DNA of 64,000 nt from Amoebophrya sp. A120 (GCA_905178155.1 CAJINV010000005.1:7246989-7310988), one strand, 5' to 3'. Positions 1 to 11,705 are shown, numbered from the stretch's first letter. The notes: generated by a model from the letters alone, not told the origin. Numbers and translations: made by a program.

Positions 1-520
1 AGAAATGAGTCCCAGTCTGAGCCTGCATAACGACCAACCGGCGCTGCACCAGGAGGTTATCCAAGCTGAAATGAAAATCGTGTTGTAGACGATATTTCTA
101 CATAGCAAGTGGCCTTCGTTCATCGAAATGGAAATTGTGATGCATACAGCACAAGAACACTCGACCACCGGTGAGTTGTCCCCTGATCTTGATTATTTTT
201 CTACCGTTTTGATTTTGAAAAAGATTTTTTTGAAGACGGACCTGGCATCATGATGATGCGAGAAGAGGACGTGGAGATGAACGACATCAAGTACCAGGAA
301 CAATTTGGTCGATGAGGTGACTACACACACAGCTTCCTTGTTTCAGTTTTATGACGGTGCACAATTACTCCTTCTCCCCCCCCATGTAGTGCTGGTTGGT
401 GTGGGAAAGCCTTGCATCTTCAGCATGACAGGGGGCAGCTGGAAGTGGGAAACAGCATGACAAATTGGCAGACTATACTTACTTCTGTTTATTTTTACGA
501 ACAACCTCCTGTAATTCAAA

Positions 521-568
521 TACAAATTCTTCATCTTCACCCACACCTTCGTGCTTTACTCCCAGATA
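521..568. repeat. dispersed 45-bp repeat, copy 1
   Basis: The copy reads ATACAAATTCTTCATCTTCA followed by CCCACACCTTCGTGCTTTA. Near-identical copies occur near 1301, 21867 and 23797, with partial ones near 23266 and 42820. One copy (21867) abuts the outer edge of a transposon terminus. On the minus strand it is open and would read KHEGVGEDEEFVFE; its origin is unknown. Confidence 0.7.
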
Positions 569-1057
569 CTTAATTAGCGGCCCTTTCCTAAGTCCGGACA
601 TTTCACTCCTTGTCACATACCCAACGCCGAAGAAAAAAAAAAGAACTTGATATAAGTCGGAACGTGTCCAGGAGCTGCGTCTGCAGCTACTCGCTCTTGT
701 GCAGCAGGCGCGCTCCCTTTAGTTCCGTACAACAAAAGAAGCAAGAGGCTTGTTTACAAGGAGCCTACACTTTATCAGTGGCGTAGGCTTCTGAAGCAGC
801 TTGCACAGGGAAATATCGCAACGGAAGAAGTAGAAACAGCCAGTCAAAGAAAGCTTTCGACAGCTCGGAAACTTTAGTCCCCGTCGGCTGCCACCCAATT
901 TGCGCGGGGAGTATTGGGGCACGAATTTCGAGTAAGCAGCCCTCTGAAACGCACCAAAGCAGTGCGCGCGTACTTAGACGTAGAAAATAGGTGGGCAAGC
1001 AGCGTAGATAGGTTGCAATGCTCGGGGGCTCGCGGGATATACGGGCACTGTAAGCAA

Positions 1058-1275
1058 AATAAAAAAAGCCCGGGTAGGAAAAATGCATTTTGCGTTTTTT
1101 CCTACCCGGGGTTTTTATTTTCAAAACCCCGGGTAGGAAATATTTATCCGCTGATCTGCACGTCTGTGAGAGTGATAACAGCTGATAAACATTTCCTACC
1201 CGGGGTTTTGAAAATAAAAACCCCGGGTAGGAAAAAGTGCAAAACTCATATTTCCTACCCGGGCTTTTTATTTTC
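1058..1275. repeat. nested fold-back (inverted repeat with palindromic arms)
   Basis: Two arms of about 90 bp pair across a 45-bp centre near 1147-1192. Each arm is itself a small hairpin, because the motif CCCGGGTAGGAAA and its complement TTTCCTACCCGGG alternate four times. The arms differ at only a few positions, so the structure could extrude as a cruciform. It resembles a fold-back or MITE-type element; no flanking duplication was recognised. Confidence 0.7.
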
Positions 1276-1336
1276 AAAACCTCGTATAACCCCTTCGAAA
1301 GTACAAACTCTTCATCTTCACCCACACCTTCGTGCT

Positions 1337-1795
1337 TTAGTTTCTTAAAAAAACAAAATCCACCCACTTTAGATCAATGCGCAGAGCCGCCGGAGCAAGA
1401 CAGCCGGCGGCCTCGCGACCGGGGCCGGGGCACGGGGAGGATTCGCGCCTTTTTTTGTTCGTGAAAGGTCGAGCGCATGACTTTTTTCTTAGTTGTTGGA
1501 AGCTCGGGCTAAAAGCTCGCGCCACCGGGGGCAGACCAGGTGCAAGAGTCGTCCCTTTTTCCGTGAGGGGCCGAACTCATGACCTTTCTATCTTTTTTGG
1601 TTGGGCGCGGGCGCCCGAGCTAGCTGGTATCGGTATCGGTGCGCTTATTCCGGTCGTGATTCGCCGGGGGTTGCGCCGTGTGTTGTAACAGTAGGCCGAC
1701 ACCACCAGAGCATCGACGCTACCTAGCCTGCGCCGCGTTGGCCATACAAAAACCCCTTGAATCCTAAATCGGAAACATCAATCCGGATGCCTCTA
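1337..1795. mobile_element. truncated copy of the 41664-42819 TIR element (left/middle part)
   Basis: The segment aligns to about 42027-42425: it shares the AAAAAACAAAATCC start, the block around AGTTGTTGGAAGCTCGGG and the run ending CGGAAACATC. It carries about 60 extra bases near 1410-1475. The terminal inverted repeats are missing on both sides, so this is a fossil fragment. Confidence 0.7.
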
Positions 1796-3329
1796 AAACG
1801 CTCAATTAGCGGCAAACCCGGTAATGCCTGTGAATTCCAAAAACCCATGACTCTCGCCGTGCATCGAGCCCTAGTCGCGCTTCATAATGTCCGAGGAGAA
1901 TTGTCTCTGCAAATTTGGCGAACCACGTTGGAAGCGAGCCACGCCCGTGTCGTGTTGAGAAGGTGAAACTTGATTCCCGAAGTTGCAACGTGGGCCAATG
2001 GAGACGGAGATCAGCTGTACTTTTTCTTTCAATCTCTTTCATTATAATTATCTTGTCGTGCCTGAATTAGCATTGGCCTCTCTGTAAGTACTTAGTCATC
2101 AGGAGCTAAATGCTTTATGACTCTGCAGCGCGATGTGTTACGGGTATGACTTTGCATGGTCGAGAACGAAGCTGCGCTATAAACGTTGCCCCCGAAAACT
2201 TCTCCCAGGTGGTCGCGATCCCGCCGAGTTCTGGAAGCGCAAGCATGCGCGGCGACGTCGTGGGCCAAGGGCCGGAGCACAGGTCGAATGTCCTGGGGCG
2301 GGCGGAAGACGCGTGTAAACAAAGGGCTTCCGATGGAGGACTGGTGAAGTGTCTCAGGCAGTGAAAACAAAACGAAAAACGCTGTCTACGTACAAGAAAG
2401 ACCTGTTCTCCAAATATGAAAGCGCTTGCGCATCGCTGAGAATGATTGGACTATGTACGACAAGCACAGGCGTTTTTACTTCTTCTCTCGCTCAAATTTT
2501 GAGAAAGTTTGGAACGCATCCTGGCAGGCACTTGCTGCGGAGCCTGTGGCCTTCTTCTCGCCAGCCGTCAGTGGTGCGTAGTGCTTGCACCGACTGGCCC
2601 GGCGCGCCGACGCTCCTGTTGTCTCGGAGCCGGTGCAATGTTCAGCTGTGGGCCCGATGGAAGATCGTCTCCAATCGTGTCAGACGTGTCTAAGTGCCTA
2701 CGGTGAAACTTACTCGTGCTTTCTAGCATGACAGAACGAGCTCGAGCACTGATGATTGGGCACGAGAGTAGGGGCGCAAAAGGGTAAATAAAAGATCACA
2801 GGAAAAGCCACTGCGCTGCTCTGTCGTGAATGAAGATCGTGAGTCACCACAAACGAAGATCGTGGGGCAGCACAGACGCAAATCGTGGGCAACAGATGAT
2901 GAAAATCGTTTTTCGCAAATCGAGGGGCTCTCTAATCGCAAGCATGCTATCAATTGAAATGAAAACGCTTAAAGCTCGCTGAAATGAAAATACATCACTT
3001 GGAATGAAAGCACTCAACTTGAAACGGAAATACACTAATTTTTTCGCAGTCGCGCGAATTTTCGACTTCTTCACTTTACTTTGCAACCCGAAGACCGTCT
3101 TATTCATTTTATATTGCAACGCAAGGCCAAGACCTCTTTTTGATAAAGCTTAGTAAGTCTCTCAGCACCCTTACGCCCTATCTATTTCGTCCAGCTACGA
3201 ATAAATATCCATCGTCTATCTGCAAACCCACACTACTTTACGCGACATACTTCCACTCAGCGCTGTAAGTAAGAGCCTTCGTTGTATATAATTTCTGTAG
3301 AGCCGCCAGTGCAGACACCGCGCCTCATC

Positions 3330-4216
3330 ATGAACCAACTCCAGCCCCTCCAAGGCGCGCCGCAGGGTGCGGCTGTGGATTGGCAGCAGGCGCTCCTGGC
3401 CGAAGTTGTCGCGGCCGTGCCGGCAGAGTATAAAAAAAAGAGAACGCACACGTCGTACACCTTGCGGAACCGCCTGAAGTTTGGCCTTTTGGCTTTGCGA
3501 CTGGAAGTAGCCGGCTGGGACTATCAAATGCAAAAGTGATATCTGGGTCTGGAAGATTCTAAACTTGTGATGCTGGAGGTGTCTCTGGATTCGTAAAAGT
3601 ATTGCGCGACAAGCAAGAAAAGTAGAATTTGTGCTCCGCGGAGATGGCATTTGTCATGCGGAGGAAGCGCTCTAAAAAGTAAGAACCTGTGATGCTAGGC
3701 CATGCATTGCAGGCATTATGGATCATGCAAAACAAATCTTGCAATCTCCCAGACCCAAACACTTTTGCTTTTGATAAGGACGACATGCGAACAATTCGCG
3801 ACGTTTTGACGACCAAGGAAAAGCACCGAACAGAGAAGGTCCTGAAGATGATGTCCCGCGGGAAGGAGATGGCTTTGGAGGTTTTCCTCCCACAGCAAAT
3901 CGCCGAAGCCTGGAAAATATGGATTGCAAAAATGTCTGGGTCTGGAAAGTTGGAACTTGTGATGCTGCGTTTGGATTCTAAAACAATCTGTATTGCATGA
4001 GCAGCAAAGAGAATAAAAAAAATTTTGCTACAAGGAAAGAGCATTTGTCATGCGGTATAGGCATCAAGAAGTCCTCACAAAATCTGTGATGCTAGGGCAT
4101 GCATCACAGACATCAGGAGTCCTGCAAAATGCGCATGACAGACCTTGGATCCTTCCAGACCCAGACATTCTTCCATTTGATAGAGAAATCTCGGTGACCT
4201 CGACTCGTTTCTATGA
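3330..4216 (+). CDS. gene 1: hypothetical 118-residue protein, 3 exons split by two introners
   Basis: Exons 3330-3521, 3782-3917 and 4188-4216 join into 119 codons including stop when each IE and one 5-bp repeat are removed. The ATG at 3330 follows TCATC and opens MNQLQPLQGAPQGAAVDWQQ. The protein is rich in Lys and Arg (YKKKRTH, TKEKHRTEKVLKMMSRGKE) and looks largely helical, ending AWKNLGDLDSFL. No family is recognised. If the third exon is read in another frame it stays open to 4241, where GGGTAAGTAGG resembles a canonical donor, so a longer gene is possible. The exact-frame result with the one-repeat rule favours the short version. Nothing in the neighbourhood suggests a role. Confidence 0.6.
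3522..3776. mobile_element. introner, family IE-1, in gene 1 (intron 1)
   Basis: It starts TATCAAATGC and ends TTTTGATA. Flanking repeats are GGGAC/AGGAC. It follows Trp63-Asp64, and removal joins AGWD to DMRT in frame. Confidence 0.85.
3918..4182. mobile_element. introner, family IE-1, in gene 1 (intron 2)
   Basis: It starts TATGGATTGC and ends CATTTGATA. Flanking repeats are imperfect (GAAAA/GAGAA), suggesting an older insertion. Removal leads into the last nine codons. Confidence 0.75.
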
Positions 4217-6783
4217 AAGCGGGGAAGGCTTCGGAGGGTAAGTAGGTCTAGGCACTCAGCGAGCTTCAAGATTTTTCATCATAGTGGTAGTTATAGTAAG
4301 TCGCCGCATTTACCTTGGTAGGGTAAGTAAGAGTGGCCCTGTCCTCCACGCCAACACTTACCTGCTTACCCTCGAGCCTTTCTGATTGATAGCGGCTCTT
4401 GAAGCATTATTCTTCGAAGGAGCTGGATCGGTTACGGGATGTGGGGGCCGGGCCGAAGGTCGTTGTGCCTGAAATACGGGAGTCCGTATATGAAATGTTC
4501 ATCGAGTAGAGCAGGGAAAACAAAACGCACACCCGGCGCGGGCATTTCGGCCCCCGGCTGGGGGCTTCTGGGCTCGGCGCTGAATCGCCTGCAGAAGCAG
4601 GGTTCAAACTCTTCGGAAGAAGTAAGAAGCGAATAGTCTCTGATTGCTGTTGGCAGCAAAGCTTTTGAGGCAGGGGCCGGGCGGCTGTGCCTGGTAAGAA
4701 GAGTCTTTAAGGCTGGGGCCGGGTGAACAAAAGCGCGCTCCCCCGCGCGAGTTGACGCCCAAAGGCCTGCGCCCGGGCCATTGGCCTGTAGAATTCATGC
4801 TCTCCTGCAAATGTTGCATTTCCGCGCGGATCGCACATTTTCGCGCCTTTTGTTATTTTGCGGACGGTTTTAGCGTTGCTGCGTAGCCTGGGCGCAGATC
4901 ATCTAGAAACACACATGGCAAATAGGCCGAAGCTCGCGACAACGCAGCGTCAGAGAGGCGCCCTGATATCCGAGGGAGCCGCGGCTGCTGCGTCTGCGCA
5001 TATTTTGCATCGCGCAGCGGCCGCGTCCTATTCCTTGGAGCCTTTCAGCGCCCGGAGCTTTGGAGTTGCGTTTAGTATTGTCCTGGTAGCATCCTTTCGG
5101 AATGAGCACGAAAGGGTGCCAGGGCACAGCTCTGCGACCACTTAGCACCCTAAAGAATCGCTGCTGTGGCGTTTGCGCATTTTTTACTTTGTGCAGAGGC
5201 CGTTGCCCTTTTTCTGTAGTCGCTACGATGTTTCTTTACTCTTTGGCGAAAGTTTTTTCATCCTATTTCGCCACCATGGCTGGCCCGGGCAAGATTCTCC
5301 TGCTTCGAGCAGTTGCTTGCTTCTCACAAAAGTGCTTGCGCTGTTGCTGAAAGTCCTCGTTGCTGGATTTCTATTGTTGCCTGCGCGCCACGAGAGAAGG
5401 TAATAAATTAATCAGCGCATGGCTGCGCTCAGTCGTGACCTTGTAGACATTGGGTATTTGAAAGGCGCGCTGCTGCTACAAGTGCGCGTGGTTTTGTTTA
5501 TGCAGCGGCCGTTGCCTCTTTTCTGTAGCCGCTCTGGCCGGTTTTTTTGCTCTGTCTTCGGCGTGTCCAACATCTAGCGCAGGCACCGTGCCCTTGGGTG
5601 CCCATTGTGGGTCGGGTTTTGCGACGCGCAGTCCACGCAAATTGGCGTAGGAGGTGCGACTGTCGAGGGTAGGAGTGGGAACTCTCTGTTCTAGTAATTC
5701 AAGACAAAGCGGCGCGGCCAATGAATTACAGAAAAAGGCACGGCTGCTTCATTTGCGCACTTTTTCCACTGCACCTTGGCCGGCGCCTCCTTTCCGTAAC
5801 GTGTCCCCTAGCAGTTTGCTTCCAATGTTGTTTCTCGTAAGTGTTGGACCGCGCTAGTTCTCAGTAGCCTTGCCGAGCAAATTTCTCTTGGTGCTAGAAC
5901 TGGGCGTGGTTCTCTTTCCGTGAAATACCTTGGCTTCGCAAGAAGCAGACTGCCCTCAGTCCCCTTGTTGATGCTTGCTTGGGATGTGAACTGAAATTGT
6001 TTCCATCATCCGGGGAGAGAAGCTGCTGGCGCTGCCCTGTGATTGAAAAGGAGAAGCCTCAGCCATGAGCGCCCCCATTGAGGGAGTAGAAGCGGGGCTG
6101 TAAGCACCCCCGTCCGCAAGTCAGTAGCAACACGTCCGGGGCCCCCTTCAATGCGAACTCTCACCCAGGGGCTCCTCGGGCTTGAAGAGTTGCGAACCAG
6201 GGGACGCCTCTTTCCTACGCAGAAACACAGCGCATTCACTTACTTACAGGCCAGGGGGCGCGTGTAATGCAAGGCACTCACTTACAGCTAAACTGCTTTT
6301 TGCATACCGTATGCAGAAAGCATTTCGTCTGTAATTAGGTCGTGCATCGTCCAGCCAATGTTCATGTTGGCAGAAGCAGCACGTATCATCCTGCCACTGG
6401 TGAGACGGAAAACGATTTACAGAGGGTCTTGGGTGGGAGCTGGAGCCTCAACTTCCGCACCTTTCAAAGTTGCGAAAGCCCCCGCTCGCGGGAGACACAA
6501 AAACAGACTGAGTGTCACTGTAGTAACGTCGTGTAATTGCGGTCACACGGCGGCACCATTGTGGCACTCAGTTTTCTTGTTCTCCCGCGCGCGGCCACGG
6601 GAACTTTTCCGACTTAAAGTCAGAAAAGTTCCAGCTCCCGCTTGCGGGAGGAAGGAGAAAGTCGGTTTCACCGTAGTGCCGTCGTGCAAATGCGGCCACA
6701 CGGCGGTGCGCTGGCATTCAGTTTTTTCTCTCTCGAGAGAGAATTTAGGAATAGGAACCAGCTGCGCCACACCAGGGGATCAT
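4217..6783. other. intergenic, repeat-containing
   Basis: No gene is supported. A degenerate motif built on TGCGCAT...GCAGCGGCCGTTGCC recurs near 4993, 5175, 5483 and 5755 at irregular spacing. Fold-back DNA fills 6420-6750. An unused-looking donor-like GGGTAAGTAAG lies near 4320. Confidence 0.4.
6490..6745. repeat. diverged 150-bp direct duplication containing hairpins
   Basis: The block at about 6505-6580 (GTAGTAACGTCGTG, then CACACGGCGGCACC) is repeated at about 6655-6730 (GTAGTGCCGTCGTG, then CACACGGCGGTGCG). Between them GAACTTTTCCGACTT pairs with its complement (6600-6631). ACTGAGTGTCAC also pairs with GTGGCACTCAGT. It looks like a decayed fold-back element. Confidence 0.55.
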
Positions 6784-9700
6784 GTGCGCCAGCACCCTAT
6801 GGAAGCTGCGCATCAAAGCCGCAAATGTTGCGTTTGCGGATTGGATGTAAGCTCTCGAGGGACTGCAAATTGTCAAGGGGCATTGCGATAAGTAGTTCAG
6901 GGTCGATGGCGAGACCAAAGGGCCCCGAGCCTCCTTGGAGGGCCGACCGGGTGCGCAGTTTTGTTTTCCGCTGCATAGCGCATTGCGGTTCGCGAGGGCG
7001 AAGGTCAGTTCGAATCTATTAATCACATTGGGCGAGGCCTTCCGCAAGCAGTACGAACGGGACAACACCACGACCGTGATCGATCCGGAAACCGGCAAGG
7101 AGACGAAAGTGCTGCCGAAGACGCCGAAGATCAACTGGGACTGGGTGCGGAGGTTTATGGTGGCCTATGACCTCTCGCTTCGCGTGCCGAATACCAGGCC
7201 GAAGCTCAGCCCCTACAATCGAAAGGCGCGGATGGGGTCGAGCTGGCTCGCGAGTTGGGGGGTCATTCACGCCCTGGATTGCCTCGGGTGGGCGTGCGAG
7301 CTGGTCAACGTGGACGAGAAGCCGTGCCTATCCTCCGGAAGAATTTGCCGCGCCCGCCCGATGATTGAATGTCCTCAGGTGCTTTGTCATGTTGTTTGCG
7401 TGACGAAAGTGGCGCTGTCTGTGTGTCTGATGAATAGAAGCAAGCACACCTGCAGGCTAGACAGACGCGCGCTAGAATGTGACCTGGTAGAAATTGCATG
7501 ACAGTAGTGACAGCCTGCATGACAGTAGTGGCGCAATAGTTGCAGGCTATTGCTGGGCGGCCATCTGCGTGCGCGGCCACTTCTTCCTTCTATAGCCTTG
7601 GATGAACATGACTTCCACGAAGAAGTGCATATCCTTCAAGGGCGAGGACCGGGTGGAGGTCATTGACAACCACAATCAGTCACGTGCCAGGTGCGCTCTT
7701 TTTTGATTTTGACTTTATTTCGCACCCCAGTCTCGTCCGTTTGTTTTGGTTTTTGTCCATCGCAATGCAGTCTAGTTTTACCTACAGCTGCGTCCGGATA
7801 AACATACATATGAACTCCCTTCACCAAGCGAAGTCCAGAAGCAAGAAATGTTTCGAAATACATACGAACCCCCGCCCTCAGGTTTACCGTCTTAACGATG
7901 TGCTGCTCGAATCAACGGGCGGACGGCCCACCTCCGCCCATCGAGTTGGTGTTTAGAGCTACGGAAGACGGACAAGTGCAGCAGAAGTTGGACGAGATCG
8001 AGAAGCCCGACTGGATGAAATTGCTTACAGCCCCGAAGGGTTCGTACAGCGCGGAATTGTTCGACGAGTCAATCAAGCGGATTGCTTTCCGTAACCGGAA
8101 ACAGAACAAGGTGACTGTGCTGTTTTTCGATCACTTTTCTGGCCACAAGATCCCGCCGCCACACGTATGCGGGGCCCTTTGGGTCATCTGTATTTTCATT
8201 GGTGCCTGCTGCACCGATTCCATCCAGGTATAGTATAGTGCGAGTTTTTTCATTCCCAGGCTTTTAAGTTTCTAAGAGTTTTGCTCCTAAGTAAGCCGCC
8301 CAGATTTTCTACTTCTAGAGCGATGAAGTCAAAGGGCGCCGCAGTACTCAGACTGCTTGACACGCAAGCGCATTGCTACACTGGTTAGACTTCAAATGAA
8401 ATCAATGGCGTCCGCTAATCAACTTCAAATGCGGTCAATGGCTTCAAATGAAATCAACTTCAAACGAAATCAACTTCAAACGAAATCAACAGATGCTTGA
8501 TACGCATGTTCATCGCGCTCTGCAGAATACCCTCCGGGAGATCGAGATAACCACCGACGCCGCGCAGATTCTGCAGCGATTCAGGGAAGGCGGTGGCTTT
8601 CGCATGACTATCACAACGCGGAAGGCTGCGGTTGAGAGGGTACGGAGAGCGTGGCTGCAGTTGCCGCATGCAGAGTACACCAAGTCCTTCCGTGACAACG
8701 GGTTTATTCCAGATGCGGACCCCGAGCAAATCCAACGAGCAATTCGCGACGACTGGACTAGCTTGAAGGAGAAAAACATGAAGTCGATGCTCGACCGGGC
8801 CAAAGGTGTCGCTGCGAAGTATTCGCATTTGCAGCTGCCGTATCCGCGGCAAACGAAAATCGCTGGGCGTATCTGGCTAGGAATTGCAAAAGCATCCCAC
8901 TAGTATAAATTGCATCACAAACGATTTTCTCAGCATGAAGAATTGAGTTTGTCAGTAGGTATTGCCAACTTGGAGAGGAAATTTCTTATGCATGCCTGCA
9001 ATTAGTGCGAGCACTTCCTTTTTGTATGGCAGCAGGTTGCTCTTTAGTTTTTCTTGCATCACAGACGCGGGCTGCGCTCTGGCCTACCTAGCATTCTCGA
9101 CGAGGAAAGTTCGTGCATTTAAGCCTGCTGATTGACTTTTCGGTTCTGCAGGGTATCCCCAGGCCTTTTTTCGTCCCATAAGCGAACCAGTGCGGCGATT
9201 CAGGACATCCGCAGCACAATCATCACGCCGGACTTGCAGCGGATTGGCGACCCGGGGACCGACTTCGAAGGGCTTGAGCAGATGTTTTGGAAAGACTGGC
9301 ATCCTGATGGAGCATCCGGCTTCATGAATGGCGACGACCAGGATTTGGACGAGCACCCAGACAGCGATGTAGAGCAGGGTGGAAACAGGAAGAAGTCGCC
9401 AGTGGCTGATCCGAAAAAGAAGGCCGCCATATCGAAGAAGAGGCAAGAGCTTATCAAGATCGCACGCGGTTCGGGGCTCGTCACAAATCGCGAAGGGGTT
9501 GGCGAGGTGATGCAGGACGGTCGAAAGGTAGCAGACATGAGCCAAAAACAGCTGATGGAGTCCTATGCTGCCCACGCGGCCGGGCTAGGGGAGTTTGGGA
9601 CGCGGGACCGAACGGCTAGGCGGCTTGAGATCGTGAAGGCGCGGGAGGATGAAAATGGGGCCCCAAAGAAGAGTTTATACGAACGCTTTAACGAGAAAAC

Positions 9701-11118
9701 AGTCAGCTCGACGGACTTCGAGGAGGAGATGAAGGAACAGGCGAAAAAAGCTAAAATCGACCAGACGCATATTAAGTTCGCGCGGGCGGCCCAGCAGTTT
9801 CTGGAGAAAGACAGCAAACGACCAGAGCCTGCGAAAGACCTTGCCTTGTTTCAGCCTGACAGCATGCGGAACGCCGCACACGCGAAATTCGCAATCCAGG
9901 CTGCTTTTTGCTGCGACGACAAGAAAGCCCGCTTGATCCATGAATATTGCACCCTGAAAAACGTTATGCTTTGCATATGTGCTTGCGCGTTGGCCTGAGC
10001 GCCGTCACAAATCGCATGACAGATTGCGACTGTGCTTGGTAAATTGCATGACAGATCATGGCTGTGCTCCGTAGATCGCATGACAGATTGCAGCTGTGGC
10101 TGGTAAATCGCATGACAAATTGCCGGAGCCCGCATGGTCCGGGGCCCGCATAAAACACGCACTGTGTCGCAGCGGATGTCGCGTGACAAATCTCAGCTCC
10201 CCAGGAGCAGGCACATTTGCAAAGCACACTCGCGAAAACAGCCCCGGAGCACCCAGCTCACTGCATGTTTCTGCAGCGAAAGTTGCAGGGCAAGGAGAGC
10301 GAGGGCATCGGCCACCTCATTGCAGCCATTGTGAACAGGGTCCAGTTCAGTATCCTGTGCAACAGTATCGCTCTCGTAGTAATTGCAGTCATGCATTGCA
10401 AATTTTCCTCCTAACGTAAATCCGCATAACAAATTCTATTTCGCAGGCTGAGGAAATCCGCATGACAAATTTTATTTCGAGGAAATTTGTAATGCATTTA
10501 TTACAAACGCGATACATTTTGCAATGCATATCCAGACTGGTGGAACAACGAAAAAACGGCGTAGACATGGCGACATGGTTGACACACACAATGGCGGCGG
10601 TTGAGCGGAACCTGACCACGCTAAGGGCCGAGAGGAAGAGATACCTAGCGGAGGTAGCCGCGCATAAGGCTAGGACGCCGGCTGAGCGGGCCTACCTACT
10701 GGAAAAATTGGAGGCAGCGCGGGCCGAGGAGCAGCGCGTCCTGGCCGAGCAGGCACGCAAAAAGGAAAAGGAGAAGCAGGAAAACGAGCGCCGGAATCAG
10801 CAGCTCCAAGCCCCGGGCGCCGCTAGTAGTAGTTCTTCGAAAGCAGGCCAGGGAGGCGCTGCTAGTAGTACTTCTTCGAGAGGAGACCAGCACGCAGGCG
10901 CTGCTAGTAGTACTTCTTCGAAAGCGGGCCACGTGGGCGCTGCTAGTAGTAGTTCTTCGAGAGCAAGCCAGCACGCGGGCGCTGCTAGTAGTAGTTCTTC
11001 AAGAGCAGGCAACGCGGGCGCTGCTAGTAGTAGTTCTTCGAGAGCAGCCCAGGCACAGCAGCGGCCCGCCCCTTCCAACAGCTTGCCATCTTCTTCGGAC
11101 CTTGCTCGCCGGCGGTGA
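6784..11118 (+). CDS. gene 2: DDE (pogo/Tigger-like) transposase-derived protein
   Basis: Exons assemble into a DDE-type core. About 7019-7330 gives WDWVRRFMVAYDLSLRVPNT, then LVNVDEKP (first Asp). 7602-7690 joins 7882-8227 through GT-AG (GTGCGC...CCTCAG), reading FTVLTMCC...PPPPIELVFR, then VLFFDHFSGHK (second Asp) and CTDSIQ. After the intron 8228-8492, MLDTHVHRALQ supplies the third acidic position. This matches the DDE_1 order (NMDE / D..GH / CTD.LQPLD) of pogo/Tigger transposases. Beyond the core follow a Lys/Glu-rich region (9152 to about 9960), a coiled-coil-like stretch (10536-10800) and a Ser-rich repeat tail ending in a stop at 11116-11118. A possible first exon at 6784-6846 (KLRIKAANVAFADW, then GTAAGC) is unproven, and the start and the intron at about 7329-7601 are unresolved. 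It could be a domesticated transposase, since no terminal repeats were found around it. Confidence 0.65.
8390..8492. repeat. short tandem repeat inside a gene 2 intron
   Basis: A 16-bp unit, AACTTCAAACGAAATC with variants TCAAATGAAATCAATGGC, recurs about six times up to the 3' splice site. The acceptor CAACAG at 8487-8492 is formed by the last unit. Confidence 0.7.
8877..9035. mobile_element. degenerate introner, family IE-2, in gene 2
   Basis: The left arm GGAATTGCAAAAGCATCCCA, then TAGTATAAATTGC, and a weaker right arm (AATTAGTGCGAGCACTTCC, then TTTTGTATGGCA) match IE-2. Borders and flanking repeats are not clear. The next exon starts near 9152 after TTCTGCAG. Confidence 0.5.
10010..10135. 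repeat. four copies of a 32-bp tandem repeat carrying the introner core motif
   Basis: Units start at about 10011, 10043, 10075 and 10107 (exactly 32 bp apart) and contain ATCGCATGACAGATTGC. This is the same GCATGACAAAT-type motif found inside introners. The array lies in an intron of gene 2 whose borders (about 9960-10260) I cannot fix. Confidence 0.7.
10351..10530. mobile_element. introner, family IE-2, in gene 2
   Basis: It starts TATCCTGTGCAACAGTATCG and ends TGCAATGCATA. Repeats are TTCAG/TCCAG. Removal joins IVNRVQF to RLVEQRKNG in frame. Confidence 0.8.
10820..11050 (+). repeat. in-frame Ser-rich coding repeats at the end of gene 2
   Basis: Six repeats of 14-17 residues follow GAASSSSSRA with a variable QHA-type spacer. 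At the DNA level they read GGCGCTGCTAGTAGTAGTTC. They alternate Ser runs with Lys/Arg, which suggests a disordered linker; the copies are nearly identical, so the expansion is recent. Confidence 0.8.
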
Positions 11119-11561
11119 TTGCATTTGATGGGGTGCTCGCAGCTGGAACGCACACTTCAGAAGCATCTTTTTATCACACTACACAATTATCTTTTTATCG
11201 TTGCTCTCTCTACCTTCGCCTGTTACCACGATAGATGCATACTCTCGAGCTCGCGCTTTGATTTATACTACTACTTGTTCCCACACCTACAATAGCTTCG
11301 CTTTCTTGTCGATTGTTAGCCACCCCCTTGGCGTCAGCCGTCAGCCGAAGTGTGGCAAGATTGCTTTTTTGTTGCTCATCCTGCACGCCTGGGGCCTGTT
11401 GGGCTCCATTGCCCTGCCGTGTTCACCTAGGTAGCTGGCCCGCCCACGTAGCAAGCCGGAGACCCGGCCACCTAAGGGCGCGGGCTTCGCAGAGCCAGCG
11501 GGCATCCGCTGGTCGGTGCGCCCCTCGGCGCCGACGTTTTGTCACAGAAGTGGGCCCCGGG

Positions 11562-11705
11562 CACTCCGTTAACGCGACCTATGGGTACCCATAGGTTGTG
11601 TTTATCGTGAGCTGTTTTTGGACTTTTCGGTGTGCAGGCAAAAAGCCGAAAACAGGCTGCGATAAACACGACCTATGGGTACCCATAGGTCTGGTTAACG
11701 GAGTG
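11562..11705. mobile_element. 144-bp MITE-like inverted repeat
   Basis: It starts CACTCCGTTAAC and ends GTTAACGGAGTG. Both arms contain the perfect palindrome ACCTATGGGTACCCATAGGT next to GTGTTTATCG. The arms are about 45 bp and nearly exact around a short loop. A related small hairpin with ACGACCTTT lies at 11767-11802. Confidence 0.75.

Larger units (their letters stand above)
1..3329. other. repeat-rich region without a supported gene
   Basis: No reading frame here looks like a conserved protein. The region holds two copies of a 45-bp dispersed repeat (near 521 and 1301), a 200-bp fold-back (1058-1275) and a 5' fragment of the transposon seen complete at 41664 (1337-1795). The open frames over 765-1367 on either strand are products of the fold-back. 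From 1800 to 3329 I see only unstructured sequence. Confidence 0.5.

Noticed and set aside
765-1367. 200-codon minus-strand frame and overlapping plus-strand frames
   Set aside because: They translate the nested fold-back and its repeated CCCGGGTAGG motif, giving the same peptide (KIKTPGRKK) on both strands; not a gene.
7019-8870. Gene 2 as the transposase that moves the introners
   Set aside because: Pogo/Tc1-type enzymes duplicate TA, while introners here show 5-bp repeats, and no introner-like ends flank the gene. Kept only as a remote possibility.
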